DNA from: Martinezella tropici
Lineage (GTDB): Bacteria; Pseudomonadota; Alphaproteobacteria; Rhizobiales; Rhizobiaceae
DNA: 64,000 bases
NCBI RefSeq assembly: GCF_003287875.1
Contig: NZ_QMKK01000025.1
Coordinates: forward strand, 493,008 to 557,007
Direction: 5' to 3'
Below are positions 8,935 through 16,435 of the stretch, piece after piece (the first letter of the stretch is position 1; the number at the start of each line of letters is the position of its first letter). The notes under the pieces were generated by a model that saw only the letters and a program-made list of their open reading frames with translations, was not told the DNA's origin and searched no databases. A program made the translations under genes and the position numbers.

Positions 8935-9784
8935 ATCTCAACCCTTGACGCAGCGATTGACAACATCGTCATCCGACGCCCGGCGGTTTCGCCCGATCTG
9001 GTCACGAGTGGGACGACACGCATCCAATCTGATGATTGCGGCGGTGCTGTTCTTTCTCGTCCTTCCGACTCTGCTGGTGATACCACTGGCACTCAGCAAC
9101 GCCTCCTATATCACGTTCCCGCCGCAGGGGCTGACCCTGCGCTGGTTCGAAGCGTATTTGTCCGATCCCGACTGGCTGCGCTCGACCATTTTCAGCCTAC
9201 AGATCGCCGCGGTAACCACGGTGGTAGCGACGACCATCGGGACGATGGCGGCGGTTGCTCTCGTACGTGGCAAACTACCGGGCAAGGCACTGCTGCAGGC
9301 CCTCTGCCTCGGACCGATGATCGTGCCGGCAATCGTCTTCGGCGTGGCGCTCTATCTGGTCTTCTCACCGTTACAACTGACAGGAAATCTGACCGGATTC
9401 GTCCTTGCCCATTCGGTGCTGGCGGTACCTTTTGTCGTTATCATCGTTTCCGCAGCGTTGGAGAGAATGGACCCGTTGCTGGAATTGGCGGCTTTGAGCT
9501 GCGGAGCGGACCGGCTCAGAGCCTTCTTTGCCGTGACACTTCCCAATCTCGCGCCGGCGGTCGCGACGGCCGCGGTCTTTGCTTTCCTGACCTCCTTTGA
9601 CGAGGCGACCGTGGCATTCTTCATCTCAGATACCGGCGGGAAGACGATCAGCCGGAAAATGTTCGAGGACATCGATTTCAACCTGACACCTGTCATTGCC
9701 GCCGTCTCGGTCATCATTGTTGCCGTTTCGCTGCTTTTGATGGGCTCCATACATCTCCTGAACAGCCGCCGGGAGCAGCACTAG
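8924..9784 (+). CDS. ABC transporter permease (PotC-like)
   Basis: This 286-residue membrane protein carries the permease coupling motif (LAALSCGADRLRAFFAVTLPNL) and about six transmembrane segments. The FLTSFDEATVAFF segment near residue 230 is characteristic of PotC-type subunits. It overlaps the preceding permease gene by 11 bases. It is the second half of the transport pore. Downstream is a short hairpin and then the binding-protein gene. Confidence 0.88.
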   Translation: MSIESQPLTQRLTTSSSDARRFRPIWSRVGRHASNLMIAAVLFFLVLPTLLVIPLALSNASYITFPPQGLTLRWFEAYLSDPDWLRSTIFSLQIAAVTTVVATTIGTMAAVALVRGKLPGKALLQALCLGPMIVPAIVFGVALYLVFSPLQLTGNLTGFVLAHSVLAVPFVVIIVSAALERMDPLLELAALSCGADRLRAFFAVTLPNLAPAVATAAVFAFLTSFDEATVAFFISDTGGKTISRKMFEDIDFNLTPVIAAVSVIIVAVSLLLMGSIHLLNSRREQH

Positions 9785-9794
9785 CGGCAAAACA

Positions 9795-9809
9795 CCCGCT
9801 GTAGGCGGG
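9795..9809 (+). other. Short intra-operon hairpin before the binding-protein gene
   Basis: CCCGC and GCGGG are separated by a five-base loop between the PotC-like and binding-protein genes. There is no T-run, so it is not a full terminator. Small stems at this place in ABC operons can stabilise the downstream mRNA and raise expression of the binding protein. The stem is only 5 base pairs, so it could be chance. Confidence 0.3.
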
Positions 9810-9826
9810 ACAATAAGAGGGAAAAA

Positions 9827-10900
9827 TTGATGACAATAAGAGCAGCCATCCGGCTGAGCGGCGTTGCTATGTTTTGCGCAGCCATTCTTCTGGGAGAGAC
9901 ACCCGTTCCGGCACTTGCCAGTGAGCAGGTCGTAATCGCCACGACTGGCGGCGCCTATGATGCGGTGCTACGCAAATGGTGGTTCGAGCCGTTCACCGCT
10001 AAGACTGGTATACAGGTCGTTTCTGTAGCGGCGACCAACGCGGAGATGCGCGCTAAGGCGACCGCGATGGTGAAAACCGGCAATGTCAGCTGGGATCTCT
10101 ACCCCGATGGAGAAATCCAAGTGAGCTCAAAGGATCATCTCGCGATTTCCGAACCACTTGACAGTTTTTGCACACAATTTAGGGACCGTCAGGATCTCGT
10201 TTCCGATGCTTGCATCCCGGCCGGCGTGCGGCTGTTTTCGACAGCCACATTGATGGCCTACGATCCGCAAGCCTTCAAAGGCAACCAGCCGGTCACCTGG
10301 GCGGATATGTGGGATACTTCAAAGTTCCCGGGCGGACGCTCATTTCCGAATTTCGACGATCCGTGGCGCGTCATGGCAGCTGCCCTTTTGGCAGATGGGG
10401 TCAAACGCGAGAACCTGTTTCCGCTCGACGTCGATCGCGCTCTTAAGAAGCTTGACGCATTGCGGCCGTCCATCTCGCTCTGGTGGAAAACCGGGGATCA
10501 GAGCGTCCAGGGGTTCCGTTCGAGCGATTACAGCATCGGACAAATCTGGCTAACGAGGGCAAGCGCGCTTAAGGCGGAAGGCCGTTCAATCGCCTGGTCG
10601 AACAAGGCGGCATTTCTGGTGGGCGATCGCCTCACCGTTATCAGGGGAGCGCCCAATCGCGACAATGCTCTGAAACTCATCGCCTTCTGGTTGGATTCCC
10701 CTGATATCCAGGCCAAGGTGTGCGAGGCATTATTGTGCACGCCACCTAGCAGCGCGGCGATTATGATAATGCCGCAAGCAGTTCGCGACCAGATGCCGAG
10801 CGCCGAAGACGTGCGCGACAGCATCGTCATTCCAGATGCCAAATGGATCAACGATCATGCCTCGGAGTTACTGGAGAAGTGGAACAACTGGGTTCGCTAA
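9827..10900 (+). CDS. Periplasmic solute-binding protein of the polyamine/Fe type (PotD-like)
   Basis: This 357-residue protein has a signal peptide of about 31 residues (hydrophobic AMFCAAILLGE, cleavage near ALA-SEQ). The mature protein starts with EQVVIATTGGAYDAVLRKWW, typical of extracellular solute-binding family 1 proteins near PotD and phosphonate/opine binders. Conserved parts of this fold include the hinge-region LYPDGEIQ and the later WWKTGDQSVQGFRSSDY. The ligand is likely an amine or amino-acid-like compound, judging from the PotABC-like partners and the divergent aminotransferase operon. It is the last gene of the importer operon. Confidence 0.85.
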   Translation: MMTIRAAIRLSGVAMFCAAILLGETPVPALASEQVVIATTGGAYDAVLRKWWFEPFTAKTGIQVVSVAATNAEMRAKATAMVKTGNVSWDLYPDGEIQVSSKDHLAISEPLDSFCTQFRDRQDLVSDACIPAGVRLFSTATLMAYDPQAFKGNQPVTWADMWDTSKFPGGRSFPNFDDPWRVMAAALLADGVKRENLFPLDVDRALKKLDALRPSISLWWKTGDQSVQGFRSSDYSIGQIWLTRASALKAEGRSIAWSNKAAFLVGDRLTVIRGAPNRDNALKLIAFWLDSPDIQAKVCEALLCTPPSSAAIMIMPQAVRDQMPSAEDVRDSIVIPDAKWINDHASELLEKWNNWVR

Positions 10901-11566
10901 AACAGGATGACGACGTGAAAACATTGTGCATGATCATACGGTGCCACGACGTTTGAAAGATGAGTGTTTAGCGATCGTTCATTGAATGAACGCTCGACGC
11001 CGGCGCACCCCAATACACCTCTGCAAGAGGTCCGCCTGCGAGCAGAAAGGCTCGAAGCCGGGCGGGCCTCTCTTGCCTAATGAGGTGGAAGATTGGAATT
11101 TCGCTGATGATAGCCTCGACCGCAGTGACCGCGCCTGCGGTCCTGGTGTTGAATCCCAAATGTCTCGGCCTGCAAAGCGTCGAGACAATTCACGGCTGGA
11201 TGCCCAAAAGACTCCGGCGAACGGACATTTCGCAAACACATAAGCGCCTGGAGTCTCTGAGGAGACAATGTCCGCAAGCTATTTGGTCTTTAGGTGCGGC
11301 ATTTAAAGAGATGAACCACCACCTTCATGCTCAGAAGTTAAACTTGACTTCTCATTTGCTATATAAGAACATAAAGCGAACATTCGGATTTTTCCGTGAC
11401 CTGCGCAGGGCAGATTATTGGGCAGGCGCCCTCGAAATCCGAATTCGATCGAAGGGCTGAAAGATCTCTTCTGCTACCTATCCGCCTTGCATAGAATCAA
11501 TATCGGACTGGCGTTGTAGTCGGATCGTACCTACAACTGGAATCATCAGAAAGGGTCCCGCTCTCC
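10901..11566. other. Intergenic region with no convincing gene
   Basis: Several short frames cross this stretch on both strands but none has a good start, a recognisable motif or consistent coding character. The minus-strand frame at about 10968-11159 has some protein-like composition and may be a gene remnant. The only clear structure is the palindrome at 10976-10992. Confidence 0.4.
10976..10992. promoter_or_regulatory. Perfect 8+1+8 palindrome
   Basis: CGTTCATT-G-AATGAACG is a perfect inverted repeat 76 bases after the binding-protein stop. It resembles TetR-family operators, but no TetR gene is adjacent. With no T-run it is unlikely to be a terminator. It could be a leftover operator of a lost gene. 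Confidence 0.4.
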
Positions 11567-12463
11567 ATGAAGTTCAGCCTCGATCATCTGCCGGAACGCA
11601 AACGCCTCGAACTGTCGCGAATTGTCGAGATCGTGCATGAAGAATTCGAGGATGCGTTGAAGGAAGGTACGGCCGATTTCAAGAAGAAGGGTCGCATCCT
11701 CAAGATCATTCTTTTCGGCTCCTATGCTCGTGGCAATTGGGTCGATGAAGAGCATACCGGCAAAGGCTATAAGTCCGACTACGATCTGCTGGTGATCGTC
11801 AACAATCGCAAGCTGACCGACTTCGGCCTATACTGGCGCAAGGCGGCCGACCGCTTTCCGCGCATCATCAAGCCGCCGGTGAGCCTTGCCGTGCATTCGT
11901 TGCGTGAGGTCAACACGGCACTGAAACTCGGCAATTATTTCTTCAGCGAAATCCGTCGCGACGGCATCGTTCTTTACGAACTCGACGACGAGGAACTTGC
12001 CGAGCCAAAGACACTCACACCAGCGGAGGAATATCGCGCCGCTCGACAACATTTTAAGAGATTTCACAGAAGCGAAAAATTTCTTAAAGTTGCCCGCTTT
12101 TCCGCAAGCGAGGGCGATACGGACGAAGCGGCGTTCCTCCTCCATCAAGCGATTGAACAGGCGTATTCGACCTTACTCCTGACATTGACGAATTACAGCC
12201 CTGCCTCACACAACCTCAACCATTTAAGGACACTTGCCGAAGGCCGCGATCAGCGGCTTGCCGAGATCTGGCCACAAGATAGTCAACGCTATACTGCCTG
12301 GTTCAACATTATCAACCAAGCCTATGTGAAAGCCCGCTATTCCGAGCATTTCAAGATCACCGAAGAAGCGCTCGTCTGGCTTGGCGAACGTACAGGCGCA
12401 CTACAGCAATTGGTAAAAGCGATTTGTGAAGAGCATATCGAAAAGCTGCGGCAAAAGCTCTAA
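11567..12463 (+). CDS. Nucleotidyltransferase-HEPN fusion protein
   Basis: This 298-residue protein joins two domains usually found as separate toxin and antitoxin genes. Residues about 40-120 hold the MNT nucleotidyltransferase fold, with GSYARGNW (GS at 51-52) and SDYDLLVIV (Asp 71 and 73), the metal-binding motif of polymerase-beta-like enzymes. Residues about 155-290 are a helical HEPN domain (FLLHQAIEQAYSTLL, and ARYSEH as a possible RxxxH active site). In two-gene systems the MNT partner AMPylates and silences the HEPN RNase. Here both are in one chain, which may be self-regulated or act in defence. It stands alone, with no operon partner. Confidence 0.8.
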   Translation: MKFSLDHLPERKRLELSRIVEIVHEEFEDALKEGTADFKKKGRILKIILFGSYARGNWVDEEHTGKGYKSDYDLLVIVNNRKLTDFGLYWRKAADRFPRIIKPPVSLAVHSLREVNTALKLGNYFFSEIRRDGIVLYELDDEELAEPKTLTPAEEYRAARQHFKRFHRSEKFLKVARFSASEGDTDEAAFLLHQAIEQAYSTLLLTLTNYSPASHNLNHLRTLAEGRDQRLAEIWPQDSQRYTAWFNIINQAYVKARYSEHFKITEEALVWLGERTGALQQLVKAICEEHIEKLRQKL

Positions 12464-12694
12464 GCGCTGTTGGCAATCGCTTATCGACGTTCTTTGCTCC
12501 GGCCGCCCGCCGCTATCGATCACCAGACAGTTGGCACTTATTGGATCACCGTCCCCAGCCGCTCCCCCACCTCGGAAACCCCCTCTATCCGCACTCCCAT
12601 CGCTTAGCGTCGGGCCGATACCCGAGCGGTGGGACGTTACCGAGATGCAGGAAGATACATCGGTCCCGCCCAACCAGTTTTGGCCAAAGGAAAC

Positions 12695-12988
12695 CTAATT
12701 CAGTTTGCCGTCCGCGTCACCGAATCCGCGCCGCGCCGGCCGAAGAGCCCGCATCTGCGTTTCCCTAGCGCTCAGGAGGCAAAAAACTTCGAACCAGAAA
12801 TGGCTGTCGGCGGCACGTCCGTCCACCTTCGCGCCTAAAGCGCACCAAGCCACAGCAAGCGTGGCATCAGGTCCATAGGCCGCTTTTGCGGCCAAGGCCG
12901 CGAGTGCAGGGTCCTTACCACACCAAATAGAGATGTCATCAGCCGAGGACGGTGGCTGGCGATATTTTGATGTATCCGCAAAAGTCAT
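12695..12988 (-). CDS. Small hypothetical protein
   Basis: This 97-residue frame starts at 12988 after a GGGAG box. The middle part (LAALAAKAAYGPDATLAVAW followed by CALGAKVDGR) is alanine-rich and helical, and the FWFEVFCLL segment is aromatic. The pattern looks like a real cytosolic rhizobial protein rather than a shadow frame, but no function can be named. No gene lies on the other strand here. Confidence 0.45.
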   Translation of the reverse strand: MTFADTSKYRQPPSSADDISIWCGKDPALAALAAKAAYGPDATLAVAWCALGAKVDGRAADSHFWFEVFCLLSARETQMRALRPARRGFGDADGKLN

Positions 12989-13172
12989 AGGAAGCTCTCC
13001 CGTGAACGTCCGGCACGGGACGAAGTTTGGCCGGACTTTGTTCCCACAAGTGAGTCACGACCGCGGATGCCGCATGTGTCGTGTGATCCCTGGCCACTTC
13101 CCATTTCATCTCAACATACACCAACCTTGAATCTTGGGCGAGCCGAACGAACTCGCTCGCGAAGCGCCTCCT

Positions 13173-13188
13173 TTTTGATGCAACAAAA
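13173..13188. promoter_or_regulatory. Imperfect copy of the GntR-type operator
   Basis: TTTTGATGCAACAAAA differs from the perfect operator at 6732-6747 by one base. It lies about 220 bases upstream of the second response regulator gene, with an AT-rich promoter-like stretch after it. Confidence 0.55.
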
Positions 13189-13299
13189 TTGTGATTGAGA
13201 AAATATCATTTTCTCTCTTTACGTGCAATGCGAATTTATGACAGGTAAAATACAGCGATTTTCAGCGAACGCAGGCAAGATCGCAATTACCGGGTGTAT

Positions 13300-13315
13300 T
13301 TTTGTTGCGTCAAAA
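13300..13315. promoter_or_regulatory. Degenerate copy of the GntR-type operator
   Basis: TTTTGTTGCGTCAAAA keeps the left half-site exactly and differs at two bases in the right half-site. It lies about 80 bases upstream of the ATG at 13393 and about 112 bases after the imperfect site at 13173-13188. Two spaced sites would fit a looped or cooperative operator. Confidence 0.5.
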
Positions 13316-13392
13316 TACCGAAAGGTTATGCGGAATCTTTGCCCCTCTCATCGTCCGCGTGCTGCGGCCCACTGATCGAAAGGTTATCATCA

Positions 13393-14115
13393 ATGAAGCC
13401 ACTCATCCTCATTTGTTCCAAGGATTACGAATTCTACCTTCTGCTCGCCCAGATCCTCAACATGACAGGTTTTGAACCTTCACTGGTGGAAGGAGCGGAG
13501 GAGGCTCTCGCTGGTGTGAAATCCCATGATTTGGTGGCCTTGATAATAGACTATCATAGCGACGCCTTCCGTATTGGCGATCTTGTTAGCCAGATCAAGG
13601 AAGCACTGGCCGACAAAACACCACCGATCGCGGTCTTCGTGGGAGCAGGCAATCAGCAACTTTATCTCGAAGTGCTCAAAACTGGCGTAAGCGAGATTTT
13701 CATGCGCCCCTTCAACCCAGACCGTTTTCTATCTTATCTGTCAGACTTATCGCCAGACGCGAGTGGGAAATCTTGCATGATGAGCCCCCCCGGCAATACG
13801 CTTATTTATGCGGAAATCACGATGCACCTCGATAGCATGCGCGTCGATTGCGATGGCATGGACGTTCAACTCAGTCCGATCGAATTTCGCCTTCTTCAGC
13901 ATTTTCTACAAAAACCAGGCTACGTCTTCAGCCGAGACGCTCTCATCGAGGCTGCATGGCCGCAAGGTACCTTTGTGGAGCCCCGCACCGTCGACGTTCA
14001 TGTTGGGCGCCTCCGGCGGGGCATGAGACGGGTGTTAGGTCGCGATATTATCCGCACGGTGCGGGCCACCGGTTATGCGCTCGATGAGCGTCAGAATGCA
14101 GAGCGGGCTTCGTAA
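13393..14115 (+). CDS. Atypical OmpR/PhoB-type response regulator (second paralogue)
   Basis: The ATG at 13393 (MKPLILICS) begins the receiver fold. The longer frame from a GTG at 13294 crosses an operator-like site and is rejected. The 240-residue protein has a receiver domain with a phosphoacceptor-like Asp 53 (ALIIDYHSD) and a C-terminal winged helix (RTVDVHVGRLRRGM, IIRTVRATGYAL). As in the paralogue at 1252-2067, the acidic pocket is reduced (CSKDYEF) and the conserved Lys is Arg (FMRPFNP). The shared oddities indicate duplication of an already non-canonical regulator. It lies just before the alpha-oxoamine synthase gene and may control it. Confidence 0.8.
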   Translation: MKPLILICSKDYEFYLLLAQILNMTGFEPSLVEGAEEALAGVKSHDLVALIIDYHSDAFRIGDLVSQIKEALADKTPPIAVFVGAGNQQLYLEVLKTGVSEIFMRPFNPDRFLSYLSDLSPDASGKSCMMSPPGNTLIYAEITMHLDSMRVDCDGMDVQLSPIEFRLLQHFLQKPGYVFSRDALIEAAWPQGTFVEPRTVDVHVGRLRRGMRRVLGRDIIRTVRATGYALDERQNAERAS

Positions 14116-14364
14116 GCACTGAGATCACCGAGAAACTCCGTGAGCATCAATGTGACATTCCGCCTGCTGTGTTTATCAAGCCTTTCGTTTTCGAAATATT
14201 GGCGTCACAGAACCTTCAGACAATATTACCAAAACGATCGTTGTTCGCAGACCCATTCCACGGCAATAAAATAGCATCGCGTCGCCAATGAGATGCGATG
14301 TGCTGCAGCAGATGTCCATTTTCTGTTGTGTCGCTGCTCCGCTACGAACAATTTGGATATTCCC

Positions 14365-15624
14365 ATGAGCGATGATCATCATCCGCCCACCGCTACGGCT
14401 GTGTCGCGATCCTACCGCAATACACTCAGCATGATCGTTTCCGCCGATCAAAATCTTGCTGGGGCCGAGCAGGAAGGAGTTATGGCGCTTTACGCGGACC
14501 CAGATAGGGATCGCTCCGTCCTGTTGCCCACGACGCGTCAGAAGAGACAAGTGACCGACTTCGTTCGCTGCTCTTATCTGGGCCTCGACAATCATCCGCT
14601 CATCCTCGAAGGCGCAATAGAGGCGGTGCAGCGATGCAAGGCGCTCCATTGGTCCTGCGCAAGAACGAGGCTTAATTTCAGCCTGTTAGGCGAACTGGAA
14701 GAAGCTCTCTCCGACTTATTTGCGGCACGGGTTATAACCTACACGACCGTCCTCGCCGCCAATATGGGAGCTCTACCGCTCCTCGCCTCCGGATATCTCA
14801 CTGAGAACAAAAGACCTGCGATAGTTTTCGACCGGTTGGCGCATGCGACGCTTGCGTTTCACAAGCCGGTCGTCGCCAATGAAACACCGATTGAAACGAT
14901 TGCTCACAACGATCTGAACGCACTCGAAGATATTTGCCGGCGCAACGATCGCGTAGCCTATGTTTGCGATGGGGTTTATTCTATGGGCGGGAGCGCACCA
15001 ATCGCGGACCTCCTCGCGCTCCAAGATCGGTACGGTCTGTTTCTCTATATCGACGATGCCCATGGCATTTCCTTGTTCGGGAAGTCTGGGGAGGGCTTTG
15101 TACGATCCCAGGCCGGCGAAGCCCTTGGCGAGCGTACAATCATTGCCGCATCGCTCGGCAAAGGCTTTGGAGCATCGGGCGGTTTGCTGATGCTCGGTAC
15201 TCCTCGGCAGGAAGAATTGTTCCGGCGCTTCTCGATCGCCTACGCCTTTTCCGCGTCGCTCAATTTAGCGGCAATCGGCGCTGCTATGGCGTCTCAAGCG
15301 CTGCACCGCACTAATGAGCTCAAATTACGCCAGGATGCACTTGCGGATCGGTTAGCTGTTTTCGACAGGATGGTTGCCAGCGAGCAAGCCGGCTCAAAGC
15401 TACCAATCCGCACCATAGACTTCGGCGACGAAAGACAGTCCATTCGTGCCGCGGCCTATATTCTCAACAAAGGCTTCTATACCTCGGCGATCTTCTTTCC
15501 CACCGTCGCAAAGGGCAAGGCCGGTTTGCGGGTCTGCCCTACCGCCAGCCACGGCATTCGGGAAATTGAAGAGTTGGGACATGCGATCAACGAGGCGCTC
15601 GCCGAACGACGAACAAATCCATGA
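14365..15624 (+). CDS. Alpha-oxoamine synthase family PLP enzyme
   Basis: Starting at the ATG at 14365 (MSDDHHPP), this 419-residue protein belongs to the AONS/KBL/ALAS/serine palmitoyltransferase family. It has CSYLGLDNHP near the N-terminus, the Asp of DDAHGISLFGKSGEG, and the Schiff-base Lys in ASLGKGFGASGG. The C-terminal domain ends with FFPTVAKGKAGLRVCPTASH, which contacts the cofactor carboxylate and phosphate side. Such enzymes condense an amino acid with an acyl-CoA and release CO2. The substrate is open: biotin, sphingoid-base and CqsA-type signal synthases all share this fold. No bio genes are near, so a secondary metabolite or signal is possible. Confidence 0.82.
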   Translation: MSDDHHPPTATAVSRSYRNTLSMIVSADQNLAGAEQEGVMALYADPDRDRSVLLPTTRQKRQVTDFVRCSYLGLDNHPLILEGAIEAVQRCKALHWSCARTRLNFSLLGELEEALSDLFAARVITYTTVLAANMGALPLLASGYLTENKRPAIVFDRLAHATLAFHKPVVANETPIETIAHNDLNALEDICRRNDRVAYVCDGVYSMGGSAPIADLLALQDRYGLFLYIDDAHGISLFGKSGEGFVRSQAGEALGERTIIAASLGKGFGASGGLLMLGTPRQEELFRRFSIAYAFSASLNLAAIGAAMASQALHRTNELKLRQDALADRLAVFDRMVASEQAGSKLPIRTIDFGDERQSIRAAAYILNKGFYTSAIFFPTVAKGKAGLRVCPTASHGIREIEELGHAINEALAERRTNP

Positions 15625-15699
15625 TCGACCCAATCGGTGTCATTCTGACTGACACCAGAAGTTATCCGCAGCGCCAGCTTAAAGGCCGACGAGATCGAT

Positions 15700-16137
15700 A
15701 TGCTGAAATATATCGCGGAAACCTACGTCACCTTACCCGATTCCGATCTATGGCTTGAGCAGATTTGCCATCACGCTGCCGAGCTATGCCCTTCAATAAT
15801 CTTCAAAGGGCGAAGAAAAAGGTTCGAATACGAGGAAGGACACCGAATTATCAGCGCTACCCATATGGTCGCTGACAGGACGCGGACACAAATTCGGTGT
15901 GGTAGTCGATCTGCAGTTTCCGAAAGAGTCGACAGGTTTCTGAACTTTGGCGACGGTTGCGCCATTATACGGCCAACCAACGAAGGTTTATTTGTTCGCA
16001 TTTCCGCCCACGACCTCGTCATTTTCTACGGAATTCGAACGCTTCTAGAGGGTAGCTTATTCAAACTCGCGGCCATCTCCAATGACGCAATCGAGTGGTT
16101 CCCTGCCGAACGTGCCGCCTCGCTTGCCTTCACATAG
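15700..16137 (+). CDS. Hypothetical protein, possible DUF2218-like
   Basis: This 145-residue frame follows the oxoamine synthase on the same strand by 75 bases. A start segment like TYVTLPDSDLWLEQICHH and a later GDGCAIIRPTNEGLFVRISA recall the short DUF2218 fold (an HxxQLC-type helix followed by a beta-strand pair), but the match is weak. No signal peptide or membrane segment is seen. It may be part of the same transcript as the synthase. Function unknown. Confidence 0.45.
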   Translation: MLKYIAETYVTLPDSDLWLEQICHHAAELCPSIIFKGRRKRFEYEEGHRIISATHMVADRTRTQIRCGSRSAVSERVDRFLNFGDGCAIIRPTNEGLFVRISAHDLVIFYGIRTLLEGSLFKLAAISNDAIEWFPAERAASLAFT

Positions 16138-16435
16138 AAGGGAGCATTAGGGTCTGAGGTATCGGTTAGAGGTTGGTAATGGGATTAGTGCCATTCCGGC
16201 TCGGCAACCTCGCCGCCCTCGGTCACTTGGCGCGAACCAGCGGCATCAATTCCGTCAACACCGTGGTCGCGATGTTGCGCGCCTCGCGCGCCGCGCGACC
16301 ATCAACCAGAAGATCGGAACCACGTAGACGCCCGAACTGGTCCGGCACAGTGAGCAGACGTCGGCAGACCAGAAGGACAGTATTCAAAGTGCCTTATCAC
16401 GAACCGGAAATACTAACGCCTGAGAAGGTTTCTTC
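16138..16435. other. Intergenic stretch with a possible gene fragment on the minus strand
   Basis: No complete gene is seen. On the minus strand a 54-codon frame (16387 to 16223, TTG start directly after a stop) reads like real protein (for example QFGRLRGSDLLVDGRAAREA). It has no good start and may be the 3' remnant of a gene lost next to traG. The plus-strand frame 16173-16445 overlaps traG and is not supported. Confidence 0.3.

Noticed and set aside
11080..11460. 126-codon plus-strand frame in the region before the MNT-HEPN gene
   Set aside because: No ribosome-binding site and no domain-like composition; low confidence as a gene.
13294..13392. N-terminal extension of the second response regulator (GTG at 13294)
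   Set aside because: It would translate across the operator-like site and adds no receiver residues; the ATG at 13393 opens the fold exactly.
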